Source: Peptoniphilaceae bacterium AM52-5BH | GTDB lineage: Bacteria; Bacillota; Clostridia; Tissierellales; Peptoniphilaceae | Direction of reading: 5' to 3' | Length of the DNA stretch: 64,000 nucleotides | Assembly: GCA_027669155.1 (NCBI GenBank) | Contig: JAQEDR010000008.1 | Location: forward strand, 280-64,279 | Part shown: positions 53,639-62,950 of the stretch, piece by piece | Numbering within the stretch: position 1 is the first letter of the stretch | How the letters are laid out: every line of letters starts with the position of its first letter | The notes under the pieces: model-generated | The model's database searches: none | Told to the model about the DNA's origin: nothing | The model's input: only the letters and a program-made list of their open reading frames with translations | Program-made: the position numbers and the translations under genes

Positions 53639-54458
53639 AATTAAAAATAGATTTGTAGACTATGCCAATGACAAAGATTCCATAGTATCTATATTTTATG
53701 TCAAATCAAATACAAATGACGAGTTCATTGATTTATACACTGTTGTCGACGAAGTTATTATAGGAAAGCTTGAAGAGGACATCAGATATCTCTTCGATGA
53801 TATCATCCTTATCAATAGGAGAAAGGATAGTTTTGAAGTCGACAAGAATAGGCAAAATTACACCATAATAGACGTGTACAAGGAAGATAATGTAAAAATT
53901 TCTGAGTCAATCATTGCAAAAGACTTGGCTGAGGACTTCATTAAGAATCTTCCAAGCGATATAGAATTTATTTACAATAGAGCAGGATGGGAGAAACTTT
54001 CTCCTAATAGAGACTTTAAATTCGACATGCCTAAGGAATACGAGTTTAAATCATGTGTGGACAATTTCTTCGCCAATGCTATTGAAGTTTCCCTATATGT
54101 TAACCAAAAAGATCCTATAGCAGCTTCAATCAAGATGGATGACTTGCGTTACGAGCTTATCAAAATGCTCAACTTCCATATTATAGATAAATTCTACGGC
54201 CTAAGAGATATGGGTAAGGACGGATCAAGTCTTATCAACTCCCTAAGCAAGGAATATAGGGAAGATTTGGAACTATCTTATAATACAAACGAGCTTTTGG
54301 ATATTTATAATTGCCTCTTCAAGGCTTGTGGCTTATTCAGAAAGGTTGGCATGGCTGAGGCAGAAAACTTTGGTTTTGCTTACAACAAGAAGGCCGACGT
54401 CAAGGCACTTGAGCTTTTGCGTAAGAACTATAGAAAACTCGAATCTTTTTTGAGGTAG
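53628..54458 (+). CDS. Aminoglycoside 6-adenylyltransferase-like protein, active site degenerate
   Basis: 276 residues. The C-terminal two thirds match the ANT(6)/AadK fold: FFANAIEVSLYVNQKDPIAA, then MDDLRYELIKMLNFHI (compare RxELxKMxxWxIG), GKDGSSLINSLSKEY, and LFKACGLFRKVGMAEAENFGFAYN. The N-terminal nucleotidyltransferase core is altered: where ANT(6) has GSR...DxD the sequence reads FYVKSNTNDEFIDLYTVVDE, with no GS and only one Asp of the pair. Probably not a resistance enzyme. It is coupled to a Nudix gene and 3 nt before dacA. Confidence 0.65.
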   Translation: MKSEIKNRFVDYANDKDSIVSIFYVKSNTNDEFIDLYTVVDEVIIGKLEEDIRYLFDDIILINRRKDSFEVDKNRQNYTIIDVYKEDNVKISESIIAKDLAEDFIKNLPSDIEFIYNRAGWEKLSPNRDFKFDMPKEYEFKSCVDNFFANAIEVSLYVNQKDPIAASIKMDDLRYELIKMLNFHIIDKFYGLRDMGKDGSSLINSLSKEYREDLELSYNTNELLDIYNCLFKACGLFRKVGMAEAENFGFAYNKKADVKALELLRKNYRKLESFLR

Positions 54459-54461
54459 ACT

Positions 54462-55673
54462 ATGAAAATTAAGAAAAATATAACAGCCCTTATCCTTTCC
54501 TTGATCCTAATACTTACTGGGACGACTTCCCTTGCGGCAGGAGAAGGAAGGGTAGTAGGACTTGACGGAAATGTCACAGCCTACCTTATAGGAAATCAAG
54601 AAAATGGCGATATCTACTATGAGAAAAACGCCGACGAAGCCCTTCCTATGGCATCCCTCACTAAGCTTATGACCTTTCTTCTAGTAAGAGAGGCAATGGA
54701 TGAGGGAAAGATTGACCTAAACACAAGTGTCAAAGCAGATAAAAGGGCAGAAGAGCTTACAAGCTGGGAATACTCTGCTCTAGGACTTAAGGAAAATGAA
54801 TCCTACTCTGTAGAAGAGCTCCTTCAAGGTCTCATAGCAGTAAGTGGAAACGACTGTGCCCATCTTCTAGCCAAAACTGTCGCAGGTAGCGAAGATAAAT
54901 TTGCCCAAATGATGAATCAGAAGGCAGAAGAGCTAGGACTTACCAGTCAAAAATACTACAACGCAAGTGGGATAGACACAGATGATGGGAAGGAAAACAA
55001 ATCATCAGCCAGGGACCTCTTCAAACTCTCTTCTGAGATAGTCAAGAAATACCCTGATATATTGGGATATTCGACTATGGATGAGGTAAACATTCCAGGT
55101 AAGGGCATCAAGAAAAACTCTACCATTCCCCTAAAAGGAGAAATAAAGGGAGTAGATGGCTTGAAGACAGGAACCACTGACCAGGCAGGATACTGCTTGG
55201 TTACAAGTACAGATATGAAAGAACTCGATGGAAACGACGAGTTTAGGACTATAGGTGTGGTAATGGGAGCAGACCAAAAAGATACCAGAGACAGTGTCAT
55301 GAGCGATCTGATCTACTATGTATCAAGATACTACTCATGTGAGAAGGTCCTAGATACCAACAAAAGCTTAGAGACCATAGATGAAGTAAGCGCCAAGCAA
55401 GGCTACATCGACCTATATCCAAAAGAAAACCTAAGCATCATATCCAAAGATGACAAGAAAGTAGCTACTAAGATAAGCCTAAAAGATAAGATCAAGGCTC
55501 CAATCAAAGAAGGAGAAGTCCTAGGCCAGGTGGACGTATCTTATGGAAACGAAGCCCACACAATCGACCTTATAGCCAAAAAGGACGTCGAAGAAGCGAG
55601 CCTATTTTCAAAAATCAAAAGAAATATAGAAAATAATATAAATTTCTTGCTCCAAGTATTGATTGCAAGATAA
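54462..55673 (+). CDS. dacA: D-alanyl-D-alanine carboxypeptidase (PBP5 type)
   Basis: 403 residues. Signal peptide (1-26, ending SLAAG). Active-site motifs: SLTK (Ser65, Lys68), SGN (128-130) and KTG (235-237). A C-terminal beta domain (about 300-370) and a C-terminal amphipathic/hydrophobic end (INFLLQVLIAR) that anchors it on the membrane. It trims the terminal D-Ala of pentapeptides. The usual low-molecular-weight length. Confidence 0.95.
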   Translation: MKIKKNITALILSLILILTGTTSLAAGEGRVVGLDGNVTAYLIGNQENGDIYYEKNADEALPMASLTKLMTFLLVREAMDEGKIDLNTSVKADKRAEELTSWEYSALGLKENESYSVEELLQGLIAVSGNDCAHLLAKTVAGSEDKFAQMMNQKAEELGLTSQKYYNASGIDTDDGKENKSSARDLFKLSSEIVKKYPDILGYSTMDEVNIPGKGIKKNSTIPLKGEIKGVDGLKTGTTDQAGYCLVTSTDMKELDGNDEFRTIGVVMGADQKDTRDSVMSDLIYYVSRYYSCEKVLDTNKSLETIDEVSAKQGYIDLYPKENLSIISKDDKKVATKISLKDKIKAPIKEGEVLGQVDVSYGNEAHTIDLIAKKDVEEASLFSKIKRNIENNINFLLQVLIAR

Positions 55674-55691
55674 AAAACAATATAATAATAG

Positions 55692-55712
55692 AGGACGCTT
55701 TTTGTCCTTTAT
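55692..55712 (+). terminator. Weak hairpin after dacA
   Basis: Stem AGGAC/GTCCT with a 7-nt T-rich loop and TTTATTT after it, just before the tRNA. Confidence 0.4.
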
Positions 55713-55714
55713 TT

Positions 55715-55791
55715 GTACTGGTAGCTCAGCTGGATAGAGCACCGCCCTCCTAAGGCGGGTGTCGGAGGTTCGAATCCTCTTCGGTACACCA
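55715..55791 (+). tRNA. tRNA-Arg (anticodon CCT)
   Basis: 77 nt. Acceptor GTACTGG/TCGGTAC, anticodon stem CCGCC/GGCGG with loop CTCCTAA (anticodon CCT, reading AGG), T loop TTCGAAT, encoded CCA. AGG and AGA are frequent Arg codons in this window. Confidence 0.96.
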
Positions 55792-55798
55792 AATTACG

Positions 55799-55823
55799 GC
55801 TGTTGATAACAACAGCTTTTTTT
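55799..55823 (+). terminator. Terminator of tRNA-Arg
   Basis: Stem GCTGTTG/CAACAGC with an ATAA loop, followed by seven T. Confidence 0.88.
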
Positions 55824-55861
55824 GTGAGAAAAAAGATTACCTATGTGATTAGATAGTGACT

Positions 55862-56240
55862 AGAGATGTCTCGCCTCCGCTCGACGTTAAGTAAATTAAA
55901 TAGATCTCTCGACAAGCTCGAGATAAGGAATGAGGGAAAGCTTGCTTTCCTACAACATCCCTTACCTCGACCGAAGTGGAGAGGTCTCACGCAATTACCT
56001 ACATCAAACAATTCAGTATGTATTATGAGAATAAACTCAAATAGTAATTACACCATCTCGACAGAGCGAATGAAATGAGCGACGAGAGATCTACAGTCTA
56101 AGATGACATGTAAATAATAAAGATAAAGTAATCTATGAACTCCAAGGAGATATCTCGACTAACGCTCGATATAAGGGGGGGAAGAAAACGAAGTTTTCTC
56201 TCCTTTTCCCTTATTTCGACCGGAGTGGAGAAATCTCTCG
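55862..56240. repeat. Cluster of foldback repeats between tRNA-Arg and tadA
   Basis: Three units. 55862-55990: arms AGATCTCTCGAC...ATAAGG and CCCTTACCTCGACCGAAGTG...GAGAGGTCT with an inner GGAAAGC/GCTTTCC hairpin. 56051-56143: the 5' part of the 171-bp family (CACCATCTCGACAGAGCGAA ... AGATGACATGTAAATAATAAAG). 56147-56237: arms GATATCTCGACTAACGCTCG and CCCTTATTTCGACCGGAGTG with an inner GAAAAC/GTTTTC hairpin. The first two stand in the same order as after topA. No gene is supported in 55824-56339. Confidence 0.7.
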
Positions 56241-56339
56241 CACTTACCAATATCAAAACGAGATCGTATAAGCTTTGAAATAAACTCAATTCTTTTTCTA
56301 TAACTAAAATCAAAATATCAAAAATCAAAGAAGGAAATT

Positions 56340-56885
56340 ATGTGTGAAGACAATAATATGGAAAATAATATAAATGATAACACCCAAGAAATTCCCCAAA
56401 AGGCCTTCAGCAAGGAGGATTATTTCTTTATGGCTGAGGCCATTAATGAGGCGAGGGTCGCTCGTTTTATAGAGGAAGTTCCTGTTGGGGCTGTGGTTGT
56501 CTACGATGGGAAAATCATAGGACGAGGTCACAACCTAACCTACAAGGGGAAAAGCGCCCTAAAGCATGCCGAGCTTATGGCTATCAAGGAAGCTAGTGCC
56601 TGGATGGATGATTTTAGGCTTGAGGAGTGCACCATGTATGTGACTATGGAGCCTTGCTCAATGTGTGCGGGTGCTATTATCAATTCGAGAATCGATAGGC
56701 TCGTCGTGGCTCTAAGAGATCACAAGAGGGGAGCTTGTGGTTCCAATACCAACGTTTGTGGCGATAGGAGTCAGCTTCACTTTGTCGATGCGGAATTCGG
56801 TCTAATGGAAGAAGAGGCTCTCTTTGAGATCCAGACTTTCTTTAGATATTTAAGGCAAAAGAAAAAGAATAAATCAAACAAATGA
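56340..56885 (+). CDS. tadA: tRNA-specific adenosine deaminase TadA
   Basis: 181 residues. Converts A34 to inosine in tRNA-Arg(ACG). Zinc site: HAE with His76 and Glu78 (KHAELMAIKEA), and PCSMC with Cys106 and Cys109. EVPVGAVVVYDGKIIGRGHN is typical. ATG 56340 has GAAGGAAATT upstream; the first 25 residues are an Asn/Asp-rich extension, and a later Met (the one before AEAINEAR) is the usual family start, so a shorter product is possible. Confidence 0.93.
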   Translation: MCEDNNMENNINDNTQEIPQKAFSKEDYFFMAEAINEARVARFIEEVPVGAVVVYDGKIIGRGHNLTYKGKSALKHAELMAIKEASAWMDDFRLEECTMYVTMEPCSMCAGAIINSRIDRLVVALRDHKRGACGSNTNVCGDRSQLHFVDAEFGLMEEEALFEIQTFFRYLRQKKKNKSNK

Positions 56886-56886
56886 T

Positions 56887-57291
56887 CTATTCTGTAATTT
56901 CTGCTATAAATTGCCAAGAAATATCATATTTATCAATCAAAGTTGTAAAAATTTTCTTGTTCACCTTTTGAGGCTCCATAGTTACTGTGGAGTCTTTTCT
57001 AAAGTTCATGTATGCTCTGTAGAGATTATCAGAAGTCGTCTCTATTACGATTCTAACATTGTTCCCCTTCTTTATAATCTTATCATTAGTCACATCATAA
57101 AGATAGATTCTATTGCCGTATATATCTAGATGAGAATTATATATCCTATTTTTAATCTCCTTTGGGTGATTGTACTTCTCAAAATCACTGTATCTAATGA
57201 TTTTTTCCGGTTCATCCAGGCCAAACACATTGCAATAATAATGAAGAGCCTCTAAACATTTACCATCTGTAAAAGCTAATCCAACTGCCAT
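56887..57291 (-). CDS. VOC/PhnB-like protein
   Basis: 134 residues. Fits the glyoxalase/VOC fold of the PhnB type: LAFTDGKCLEALHYYCNVFG at the start, NSHLDIYGNRIYLYD in the middle and KYDISWQFI at the end (usually ...GVxWxxx). It lacks an obvious full metal set. Convergent with tadA, 1 nt apart. Substrate unknown. No antibiotic-resistance assignment is justified. Confidence 0.7.
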   Translation of the reverse strand: MAVGLAFTDGKCLEALHYYCNVFGLDEPEKIIRYSDFEKYNHPKEIKNRIYNSHLDIYGNRIYLYDVTNDKIIKKGNNVRIVIETTSDNLYRAYMNFRKDSTVTMEPQKVNKKIFTTLIDKYDISWQFIAEITE

Positions 57292-57450
57292 ACTTATTCC
57301 TTTCTATTCTATACTAATAATTTATCACATTATCACCATCTAGGCAAGTATAGTTGATAATTAATCTAGCTGAATTTCTATTTAAATATGCCCAAGAAGA
57401 GTATAATAATAGCAAGTAAACGATATTAATTTTGAATAAAGGAGTATATA

Positions 57451-58398
57451 ATGAAGATTAGTCTAATTGATCCATTAGAAGTTGATAGAGAAATTATTGA
57501 AAATCATAAAGAAAAAATTGAATCTTTAGGCCATGAGTTTGAATATTTTGAAGAAAGTGCAGGAAGTGATGAGGAAAAGATCGAAAGATTAAAGGACACC
57601 GATATCGCTATCATCACCAACAAGCCACTTACAAGCGATGTGATTAATAATACAAAACTAGATCTAATAGATGTTGCCTTTACGGGTGTGGACCATGTCG
57701 ATCTTGAAGCTTGCAAGGAAAAGGGAATCAAGGTCCTAAACGCTAGCGGCTACTCAGATGATTCAGTGGCAGAGCTTGTAATAGGCCTTACTATCTCTGT
57801 TTTGAGGAAATTTAACGAGAATAGGGCAAACATCTTTGATGGGGAAAATAACTATCTTCTAGGGGAACTTATCAAGGGCAAGACCTTTGGTGTTATAGGA
57901 ACAGGAAATATAGGATCTAAGCTAATCGATCTATTAAGTGCATTTGGCTGCAAGATAATCGCCTACTCAAGAACAGAAAAAGAAGAAATCAAGGCCAAGG
58001 GAGTAGAATATGTCGACCTTCCTACCCTCCTTAAGGAAAGTGATATAGTATCACTTCATATACCAAACAACAAGGAAACTAAGGGATTCTTAGGAGAAGA
58101 AGAGCTCAACCTAATGAAAGAAGGGGCAGTCCTAATCAACTGTGCTAGGGGAGCTGTTGTAGATAACGACTACCTAGCTAAGCTTCTTAATGAGGACAAG
58201 CTAAGGGCAGGCATAGATGTATTCGACATGGAACCACCACTTCCAGAAGACTATCCACTAAGAAATGCCAAAAACGTAATACTAACAAATCACGTAGCCT
58301 TCTACACCAAGGAAGCCATGGAGATTAGGGCAGACATTGTATTTGACAACCTTTATCAATACCTAGACGGAAATATCGTAAACGAGATCAAACTATGA
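57451..58398 (+). CDS. D-2-hydroxyacid dehydrogenase family protein
   Basis: 315 residues. NAD-binding motif GVIGTGNIGSKLIDLLSAFG (about 149-168), substrate and catalytic residues in CARGAVVDNDYLA (Arg), DMEPPLPEDYPL (Glu) and NHVAFYT (His). Related to lactate, glycerate and phosphoglycerate dehydrogenases; the exact substrate cannot be read from motifs. AAAGGAGTATATA precedes the ATG. A 4-nt overlap joins it to udk. Confidence 0.9.
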   Translation: MKISLIDPLEVDREIIENHKEKIESLGHEFEYFEESAGSDEEKIERLKDTDIAIITNKPLTSDVINNTKLDLIDVAFTGVDHVDLEACKEKGIKVLNASGYSDDSVAELVIGLTISVLRKFNENRANIFDGENNYLLGELIKGKTFGVIGTGNIGSKLIDLLSAFGCKIIAYSRTEKEEIKAKGVEYVDLPTLLKESDIVSLHIPNNKETKGFLGEEELNLMKEGAVLINCARGAVVDNDYLAKLLNEDKLRAGIDVFDMEPPLPEDYPLRNAKNVILTNHVAFYTKEAMEIRADIVFDNLYQYLDGNIVNEIKL

Positions 58399-59024
58399 CA
58401 GATATAAAAATCGTTGCAATTGCTGGGGGCTCAGCCTCTGGCAAAAGCTCGATTGTAAGAGAAATTGCAAATTATTTTAAGGATGACTTAACCGTCATAG
58501 GCCACGATAATTACTACAAGGCTCACGATGACATTTCTTTTGAGCAAAGAGCCAAGCTTAACTACGACTATCCAGGTGCCTTCGACAATGATTTATTTTA
58601 TAAGGACTTATTAAAACTACGCGAAGGTAAGACCATAGCCATGCCGACCTATGACTACAATATCCACACTAGAAGCAAGGATACCATAGAGATTAAGCCA
58701 ACCAAGATTATCCTAATAGAGGGAATCCTAGTTCTCTATGATGAAAGGATTAGGTCTATCACAGACACCAAGGTCTTCGTGGATGCCGATAGTGATGTGA
58801 GGCTTCAAAGGAGAATCCTAAGAGATACCAAGGAACGTGGCAGGTCCCTTGAATCTGTACTTACTCAATACATCGGCCAGGTTAAGCCAATGCATGAGAC
58901 TTACATCGAGCCAAGCAAGAAATACGCAGACATTATCATTCCAAGAGGAGCGAAGAACCTAAAGGGAATTCAAATCCTCAAAAGACACATTAAACATTTG
59001 ATTGAGGAAGAAAATGAAGGTTAA
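58395..59024 (+). CDS. udk: Uridine kinase
   Basis: 209 residues. P-loop IAGGSASGKSS (about 8-18), then GHDNYYKAHDDISFEQRAKLNYDYP, MPTYDYNIHTR, ILIEGILVLYDERIR and RILRDTKERGRSLESVLTQY. Phosphorylates uridine and cytidine in pyrimidine salvage. Overlaps the neighbours at both ends. Confidence 0.95.
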   Translation: MTDIKIVAIAGGSASGKSSIVREIANYFKDDLTVIGHDNYYKAHDDISFEQRAKLNYDYPGAFDNDLFYKDLLKLREGKTIAMPTYDYNIHTRSKDTIEIKPTKIILIEGILVLYDERIRSITDTKVFVDADSDVRLQRRILRDTKERGRSLESVLTQYIGQVKPMHETYIEPSKKYADIIIPRGAKNLKGIQILKRHIKHLIEEENEG

Positions 59025-60813
59025 TATCACAGAAACTAACCATGATTATATAGAGAACTATCTAGCGGGCCACTCATCTATGGGGGCCGATATTTGGGGA
59101 GCTCATAAAGACACTGACGGTAAGTATGTATTCAGGGTCCTTGCCCCAAACGCTGACGAAGTATACATCAAGGGAGATTTCACTTCTTGGGAAAATACCA
59201 GGATGACAAAAAATACCAAGTACGGTTATTTTTTCATTAAGCTTGATGCCAAGCCAGGAGATTATTATAAATATATAGTAGTCCATGAAGGTAATTGGGT
59301 AGAAAAAACCGACCCCTTCGCCCGTGCCATGGACAAGGAAGGGGACTTTGCAAGTATCATAACAGATGACTCCTATGACTTTTCTGATGAAGAATTTATC
59401 AAACAAAGAGATAAGAACTTCGATAAACCCCTAAACATCTACGAAATCCACATAGGAAGCTGGCTTAGATATAATGACAAGGTCAACTTCCTCGATATAG
59501 TCGACAAACTAGTAGCCTATGTCAAGGAAATGAACTATACTCACGTAGAAATCATGCCTATAACCGAATATCCTTACTATCCATCATGGGGCTATCAATC
59601 GAGTGGATTTTTTGCGACAAGCTCTCGCTTTGGAAGTCCAGTAGACCTTAAGAAATTCGTAGATATTCTTCACCAAAACGGAATTGGGGTAATACTCGAT
59701 ATGGTGGCAGTCCACTTTGCTAGCGACTATTTTGGCCTAGACCATTTTGATGGAACTGGAATGTATGAGTCAATCTATCCCGACCTCAAATACTCTGAAT
59801 GGGGATCTAATAACTTTGACTACTCCAAGGGTCATGTCAGGAGCTTTATGAAGTCAGCTATGACCTATTGGCTAGAAAACTTCCACTTCGATGGAATAAG
59901 GATTGATGCAGTAAGCTACATGATCCACTACAATGGCAACAAGAACCGTGGAGTCCACAGGGATAATATCGAGTTTATTAAGGACCTTAACAAAACCATC
60001 CACGAGGCCTTCCCAAATGTAATGCTAATAGCAGAAGACTCCTCAGACTTCCCACAAGTTACGGGCAAGGTCGAAGATGGGGGATTGGGCTTTGACTACA
60101 AGTGGGACTTGGGTTGGATGAATGATACCCTAAGGTATTTTAAGACAGATTCCATAAACAGGATCGACCACCAGGCAAATATCAATTTTTCCATGTTCTA
60201 CTTCTACAACGAACGCTTTATCCTTCCATTAAGCCACGACGAGGTAGTTCATATGAAAGGAGCTATGATTAACAAGATGGCAGGATCCTACGAGGAGAAG
60301 TTCAAACAACTTAAGATCCTCTACACCTACCAGATGACACATCCTGGCAAGAAGCTCAACTTTATGGGCAACGAAATCGCAACCTTTGACGAATGGAATG
60401 AACATGAATCGATTAATTGGGATATACTAAAATTCCCAACCCATGACGACATCCACCGCTATGTCAAGGACCTAAACGCCCTTTATTTAGAAAGTCCTGC
60501 CTTTTTCGAAAAAGATTACGAAGAAGATGGATTTTCCTGGAAGGTAGTAGATGATAATATAAATTCTGTTTTCGCCTATGAAAGAAAAGCCGGAGACGAT
60601 AGATACCTTGTAGTCCTTAACATGACCAATACCTACAAGGGAGCTTTCGAGATACCTTACGATGAAGAAGTAGAATTTGTCGAAGTCTTGGATTCGCTTT
60701 CTGAGACCTACGGTGGAAGCAGGAGGGAAAAGAGAAAGATAAAAATAAAGAAAGGAAACAATTTAGTATTGGAGCTTTGGGAATACGAAGCTATAGTACT
60801 AAAAGTAAAATAA
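59014..60813 (+). CDS. glgB: 1,4-alpha-glucan branching enzyme
   Basis: About 599 residues. CBM48 domain (about 20-120, FRVLAPNADEVYIKGDFTSW), GH13 barrel with WGYQSSGFFATSSRFG, nucleophile Asp298 in GIRIDAVSYM, acid/base Glu341 in LIAEDSSD and Asp409 in LSHDEVVH, then FMGNEIATFDEWNEHESINW and an all-beta C-terminus. Makes alpha-1,6 branches in glycogen-like polymers. The N1 domain of E. coli-type GlgB is absent. ATG 59014 has GAGGAAG upstream; the frame also opens at 59002. No other glycogen gene is present nearby. Confidence 0.93.
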   Translation: MKVNITETNHDYIENYLAGHSSMGADIWGAHKDTDGKYVFRVLAPNADEVYIKGDFTSWENTRMTKNTKYGYFFIKLDAKPGDYYKYIVVHEGNWVEKTDPFARAMDKEGDFASIITDDSYDFSDEEFIKQRDKNFDKPLNIYEIHIGSWLRYNDKVNFLDIVDKLVAYVKEMNYTHVEIMPITEYPYYPSWGYQSSGFFATSSRFGSPVDLKKFVDILHQNGIGVILDMVAVHFASDYFGLDHFDGTGMYESIYPDLKYSEWGSNNFDYSKGHVRSFMKSAMTYWLENFHFDGIRIDAVSYMIHYNGNKNRGVHRDNIEFIKDLNKTIHEAFPNVMLIAEDSSDFPQVTGKVEDGGLGFDYKWDLGWMNDTLRYFKTDSINRIDHQANINFSMFYFYNERFILPLSHDEVVHMKGAMINKMAGSYEEKFKQLKILYTYQMTHPGKKLNFMGNEIATFDEWNEHESINWDILKFPTHDDIHRYVKDLNALYLESPAFFEKDYEEDGFSWKVVDDNINSVFAYERKAGDDRYLVVLNMTNTYKGAFEIPYDEEVEFVEVLDSLSETYGGSRREKRKIKIKKGNNLVLELWEYEAIVLKVK

Positions 60814-60814
60814 T

Positions 60815-61282
60815 ATGAAAGTAAGAAAACCAATAAATCTATCCTGGTTAGTTGAAAAATGGACCTTGATAGATGAAGATTCATATCTTAAGAATATGTG
60901 GTTGAATACAGAATCCCTTGATTTTATAAGAATCAACAAGGAGATTCAAACCGCAGAAGATATAGAAGAAAATTATATAGATATAGATGCAGATGTAGAA
61001 AACTTCTTGCTCATGCCAACAGCAGACGAGCTAGATAGCCAGAGACTAAGAGAAGCCTTTGTCGCAAGCCTTGACAGACACCAGAGGGACAACTTCCTAG
61101 ATAACTACGAGGGAATCGCCCCAAGAGAAGAATTCCTAGACATAGTCTACGAACAAGGACTTGAAGGACAATGGAACTCCTTCAGAGACAAGGCAGCAGC
61201 GGACATATTACTAACATGGGCTCTTGAAGAATCAATCCCAGTTAACAAAGACATGGAGACAATTAACATAAACAAACTATGA
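60815..61282 (+). CDS. UPF0158-like protein
   Basis: 155 residues. The middle and end fit the UPF0158 family: FLLMPTADELDSQRLREAFV, then VASLDRHQRDNFLDNYEG, REEFLDIVYEQGLEGQWNSFRDKAAADILLTWALEE. Members often show a WYxF-type motif, here WNSF. Cytoplasmic, helical. Function unknown. It starts 1 nt after glgB and overlaps apbE by 4 nt. Confidence 0.65.
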   Translation: MKVRKPINLSWLVEKWTLIDEDSYLKNMWLNTESLDFIRINKEIQTAEDIEENYIDIDADVENFLLMPTADELDSQRLREAFVASLDRHQRDNFLDNYEGIAPREEFLDIVYEQGLEGQWNSFRDKAAADILLTWALEESIPVNKDMETININKL

Positions 61283-62457
61283 GAATAAAGAAAATATTTT
61301 ACCCCTTGGCCATAGCCCTCGTCATAACAGCCTGTGCCAATGGAGCAAATGAAAAAGAAGATAAGAACGACCAAGTAAGCCAAGCTGAAGAAAAAGTAGA
61401 GGAAAAAGAGACTGAGGAAGAAACAAAAGTAGAAGAGACAGAAAATACAGAAGCGAATCCAGAAGATGCGAAAAGCTCCGAAGTGCCAAAGCTTGACAAG
61501 ACCTACTACGATTACTTCGACACAGTAACTACCCTTCTAACCTACTCTGATGATGAAGAGTCCTTCAAGAAACAGTGTGACGTCCTAGAAGAAGAGCTAG
61601 CCAAATACCACAAGCTCTACAACTCCTACGATTCCTTCGAAGGAGTAAACAACTTCCGAACAATCAACGAGAAGGCAGGAATTGAGCCAGTCAAAGTTGA
61701 TCCTGAGATAATAGAGCTAATAGAATACTCAAAAGAGATGTACGAACTAACAGACGGAAACATCAACGTAGCTATGGGATCTCTCCTAGGCTTGTGGCAC
61801 CAATACAGGGAAATGTCCATAGATAACCCAGAAAAGGCAGCCATTCCACCAGAAGATGAGCTTATCAAAAAAAGCGAACACAAAAACATAGATGCTATTG
61901 AAATAGACAAGGAAAACTCTACAGTCTACATCAACGATCCAGACGTCCAAATAGACATAGGAGCAATCGGCAAAGGCTATGCCACAGAAAAAATGGCAGA
62001 AAAACTAAAAGAAGCAGGATTTGAAAGAGGCATCCTCTCAGTCGGTGGAGATGACGTAATCATAGGAGAAAATCCAAACAACAGCGAAGGAAACTGGAAA
62101 ATAGCAGTCCAAAATCCTTTCCTAGAGGATAAAGAAAACCCATACTCCACAGTAGTAGACGTAAAGAACACATCAGTAGTAACAAGCGGTGACTACCAAA
62201 GATACTTCACAGTAGACGGCAAAAACTACCACCACATCATAGACCCAGCCACAAGATACCCATCCGATAAATGGAAATCCGTATCAGTAAAAGCAGACAG
62301 CATAGCCCTAGCAGACACCCTCTCAACCTACTTCTTTATAGTAGATCACGAGACAGGACTAAAGAAGGCAGCCGAGAACAAAGTAGAAGCCTACTGGATA
62401 GACCCAGAAGGAAACGAATACAAAACCGAAGGCTGGGAAAAAATAGAAGATAAATAA
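61279..62457 (+). CDS. apbE: FAD:protein FMN transferase ApbE, lipoprotein
   Basis: 392 residues. Lipobox VITAC with Cys19, then a Glu/Lys-rich linker (about 25-75), then the ApbE domain: YDYFDTVTTLLTY, FNSYD-like LYNSYDSFEGVNNFRTIN, DGNINVAMGSLLGLWH, IDIGAIGKGYATEKM, SVGGDDVIIG, HIIDPATRYPS and ADSIALADTLSTYFF. It transfers FMN from FAD to Thr in (S/T)GAT motifs outside the membrane. RnfD and RnfG, encoded at 8595 and 9565, carry such motifs and are the likely clients. Confidence 0.94.
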   Translation: MRIKKIFYPLAIALVITACANGANEKEDKNDQVSQAEEKVEEKETEEETKVEETENTEANPEDAKSSEVPKLDKTYYDYFDTVTTLLTYSDDEESFKKQCDVLEEELAKYHKLYNSYDSFEGVNNFRTINEKAGIEPVKVDPEIIELIEYSKEMYELTDGNINVAMGSLLGLWHQYREMSIDNPEKAAIPPEDELIKKSEHKNIDAIEIDKENSTVYINDPDVQIDIGAIGKGYATEKMAEKLKEAGFERGILSVGGDDVIIGENPNNSEGNWKIAVQNPFLEDKENPYSTVVDVKNTSVVTSGDYQRYFTVDGKNYHHIIDPATRYPSDKWKSVSVKADSIALADTLSTYFFIVDHETGLKKAAENKVEAYWIDPEGNEYKTEGWEKIEDK

Positions 62458-62462
62458 AGATG

Positions 62463-62494
62463 AAGCCCTAATCCTTAGTGGATTGGGGCTTTTT
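62463..62494 (+). terminator. Terminator of apbE
   Basis: 12-bp stem AAGCCCTAATCC/GGATTGGGGCTT with one T-G pair, 5-nt loop, followed by TTTTT. Confidence 0.92.
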
Positions 62495-62522
62495 GGGTGG
62501 AAGATGTTAGCAAAGGGTACCT

Positions 62523-62693
62523 ATACGCCACCTCGACAGAGCGAATGAATGAGCGACGAGAGGTCTACAGTCTATGATGACATGTAAATCATAAAGTTTA
62601 ATTTATCTACGATCATGCTTAGCTAGCAGAATCTCAAATCAAACACGTCCCAAGGTTCTGTAGACCTCTCACATAAAGTTCGAGGTGGCGTAT
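62523..62693. repeat. 171-bp foldback repeat, unit A (complete)
   Basis: Terminal inverted repeats of 14 bp are perfect: ATACGCCACCTCGA (62523) and TCGAGGTGGCGTAT (62680). Inside them 13-bp subterminal repeats are also perfect: GAGAGGTCTACAG (62558) and CTGTAGACCTCTC (62658). The core carries TATGATGACATGTAAATCAT and a conserved AAACACGTCCCAAGGTT. No coding capacity. Confidence 0.85.
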
Positions 62694-62735
62694 ATGCGAA
62701 CATTATGTTAAAAAATAAGAATATTGTATATTACC

Positions 62736-62890
62736 ATTACGCCATCTCGAAGGAGGAACGACTGAGAGATCTACAGTTTATGATGACATGTGAATAATGA
62801 GGTTTAAGTCATATACTAATTTAACTAAATTACTAAATATCGAATCAAAAACGACTCAAAAAAATATATAACTCTTACATAAAATTCTAG
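62736..62890. repeat. 171-bp family, unit B (degenerate right part)
   Basis: Begins CATTACGCCATCTCGAAGGA, then GAGAGATCTACAGTTTATGA as in unit A. After about 80 nt it diverges, retaining CGAATCAAAAACGACTCAAA and CTCTTACATAAAATTCTAG where unit A has CTCAAATCAAACACGTCCCA and CTCTCACATAAAGTTCGAG. Starts 213 nt after unit A. Confidence 0.7.
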
Positions 62891-62950
62891 TTGTAGAAAG
62901 GGAAGCCTTTCAATGATTAAAACTTTATAATGCACTATTGAAGACATAAA

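Noticed and set aside
56887..57291. VOC protein as a fosfomycin or bleomycin resistance protein
   Set aside because: The sequence is PhnB-like and lacks the metal and substrate motifs of those enzymes.
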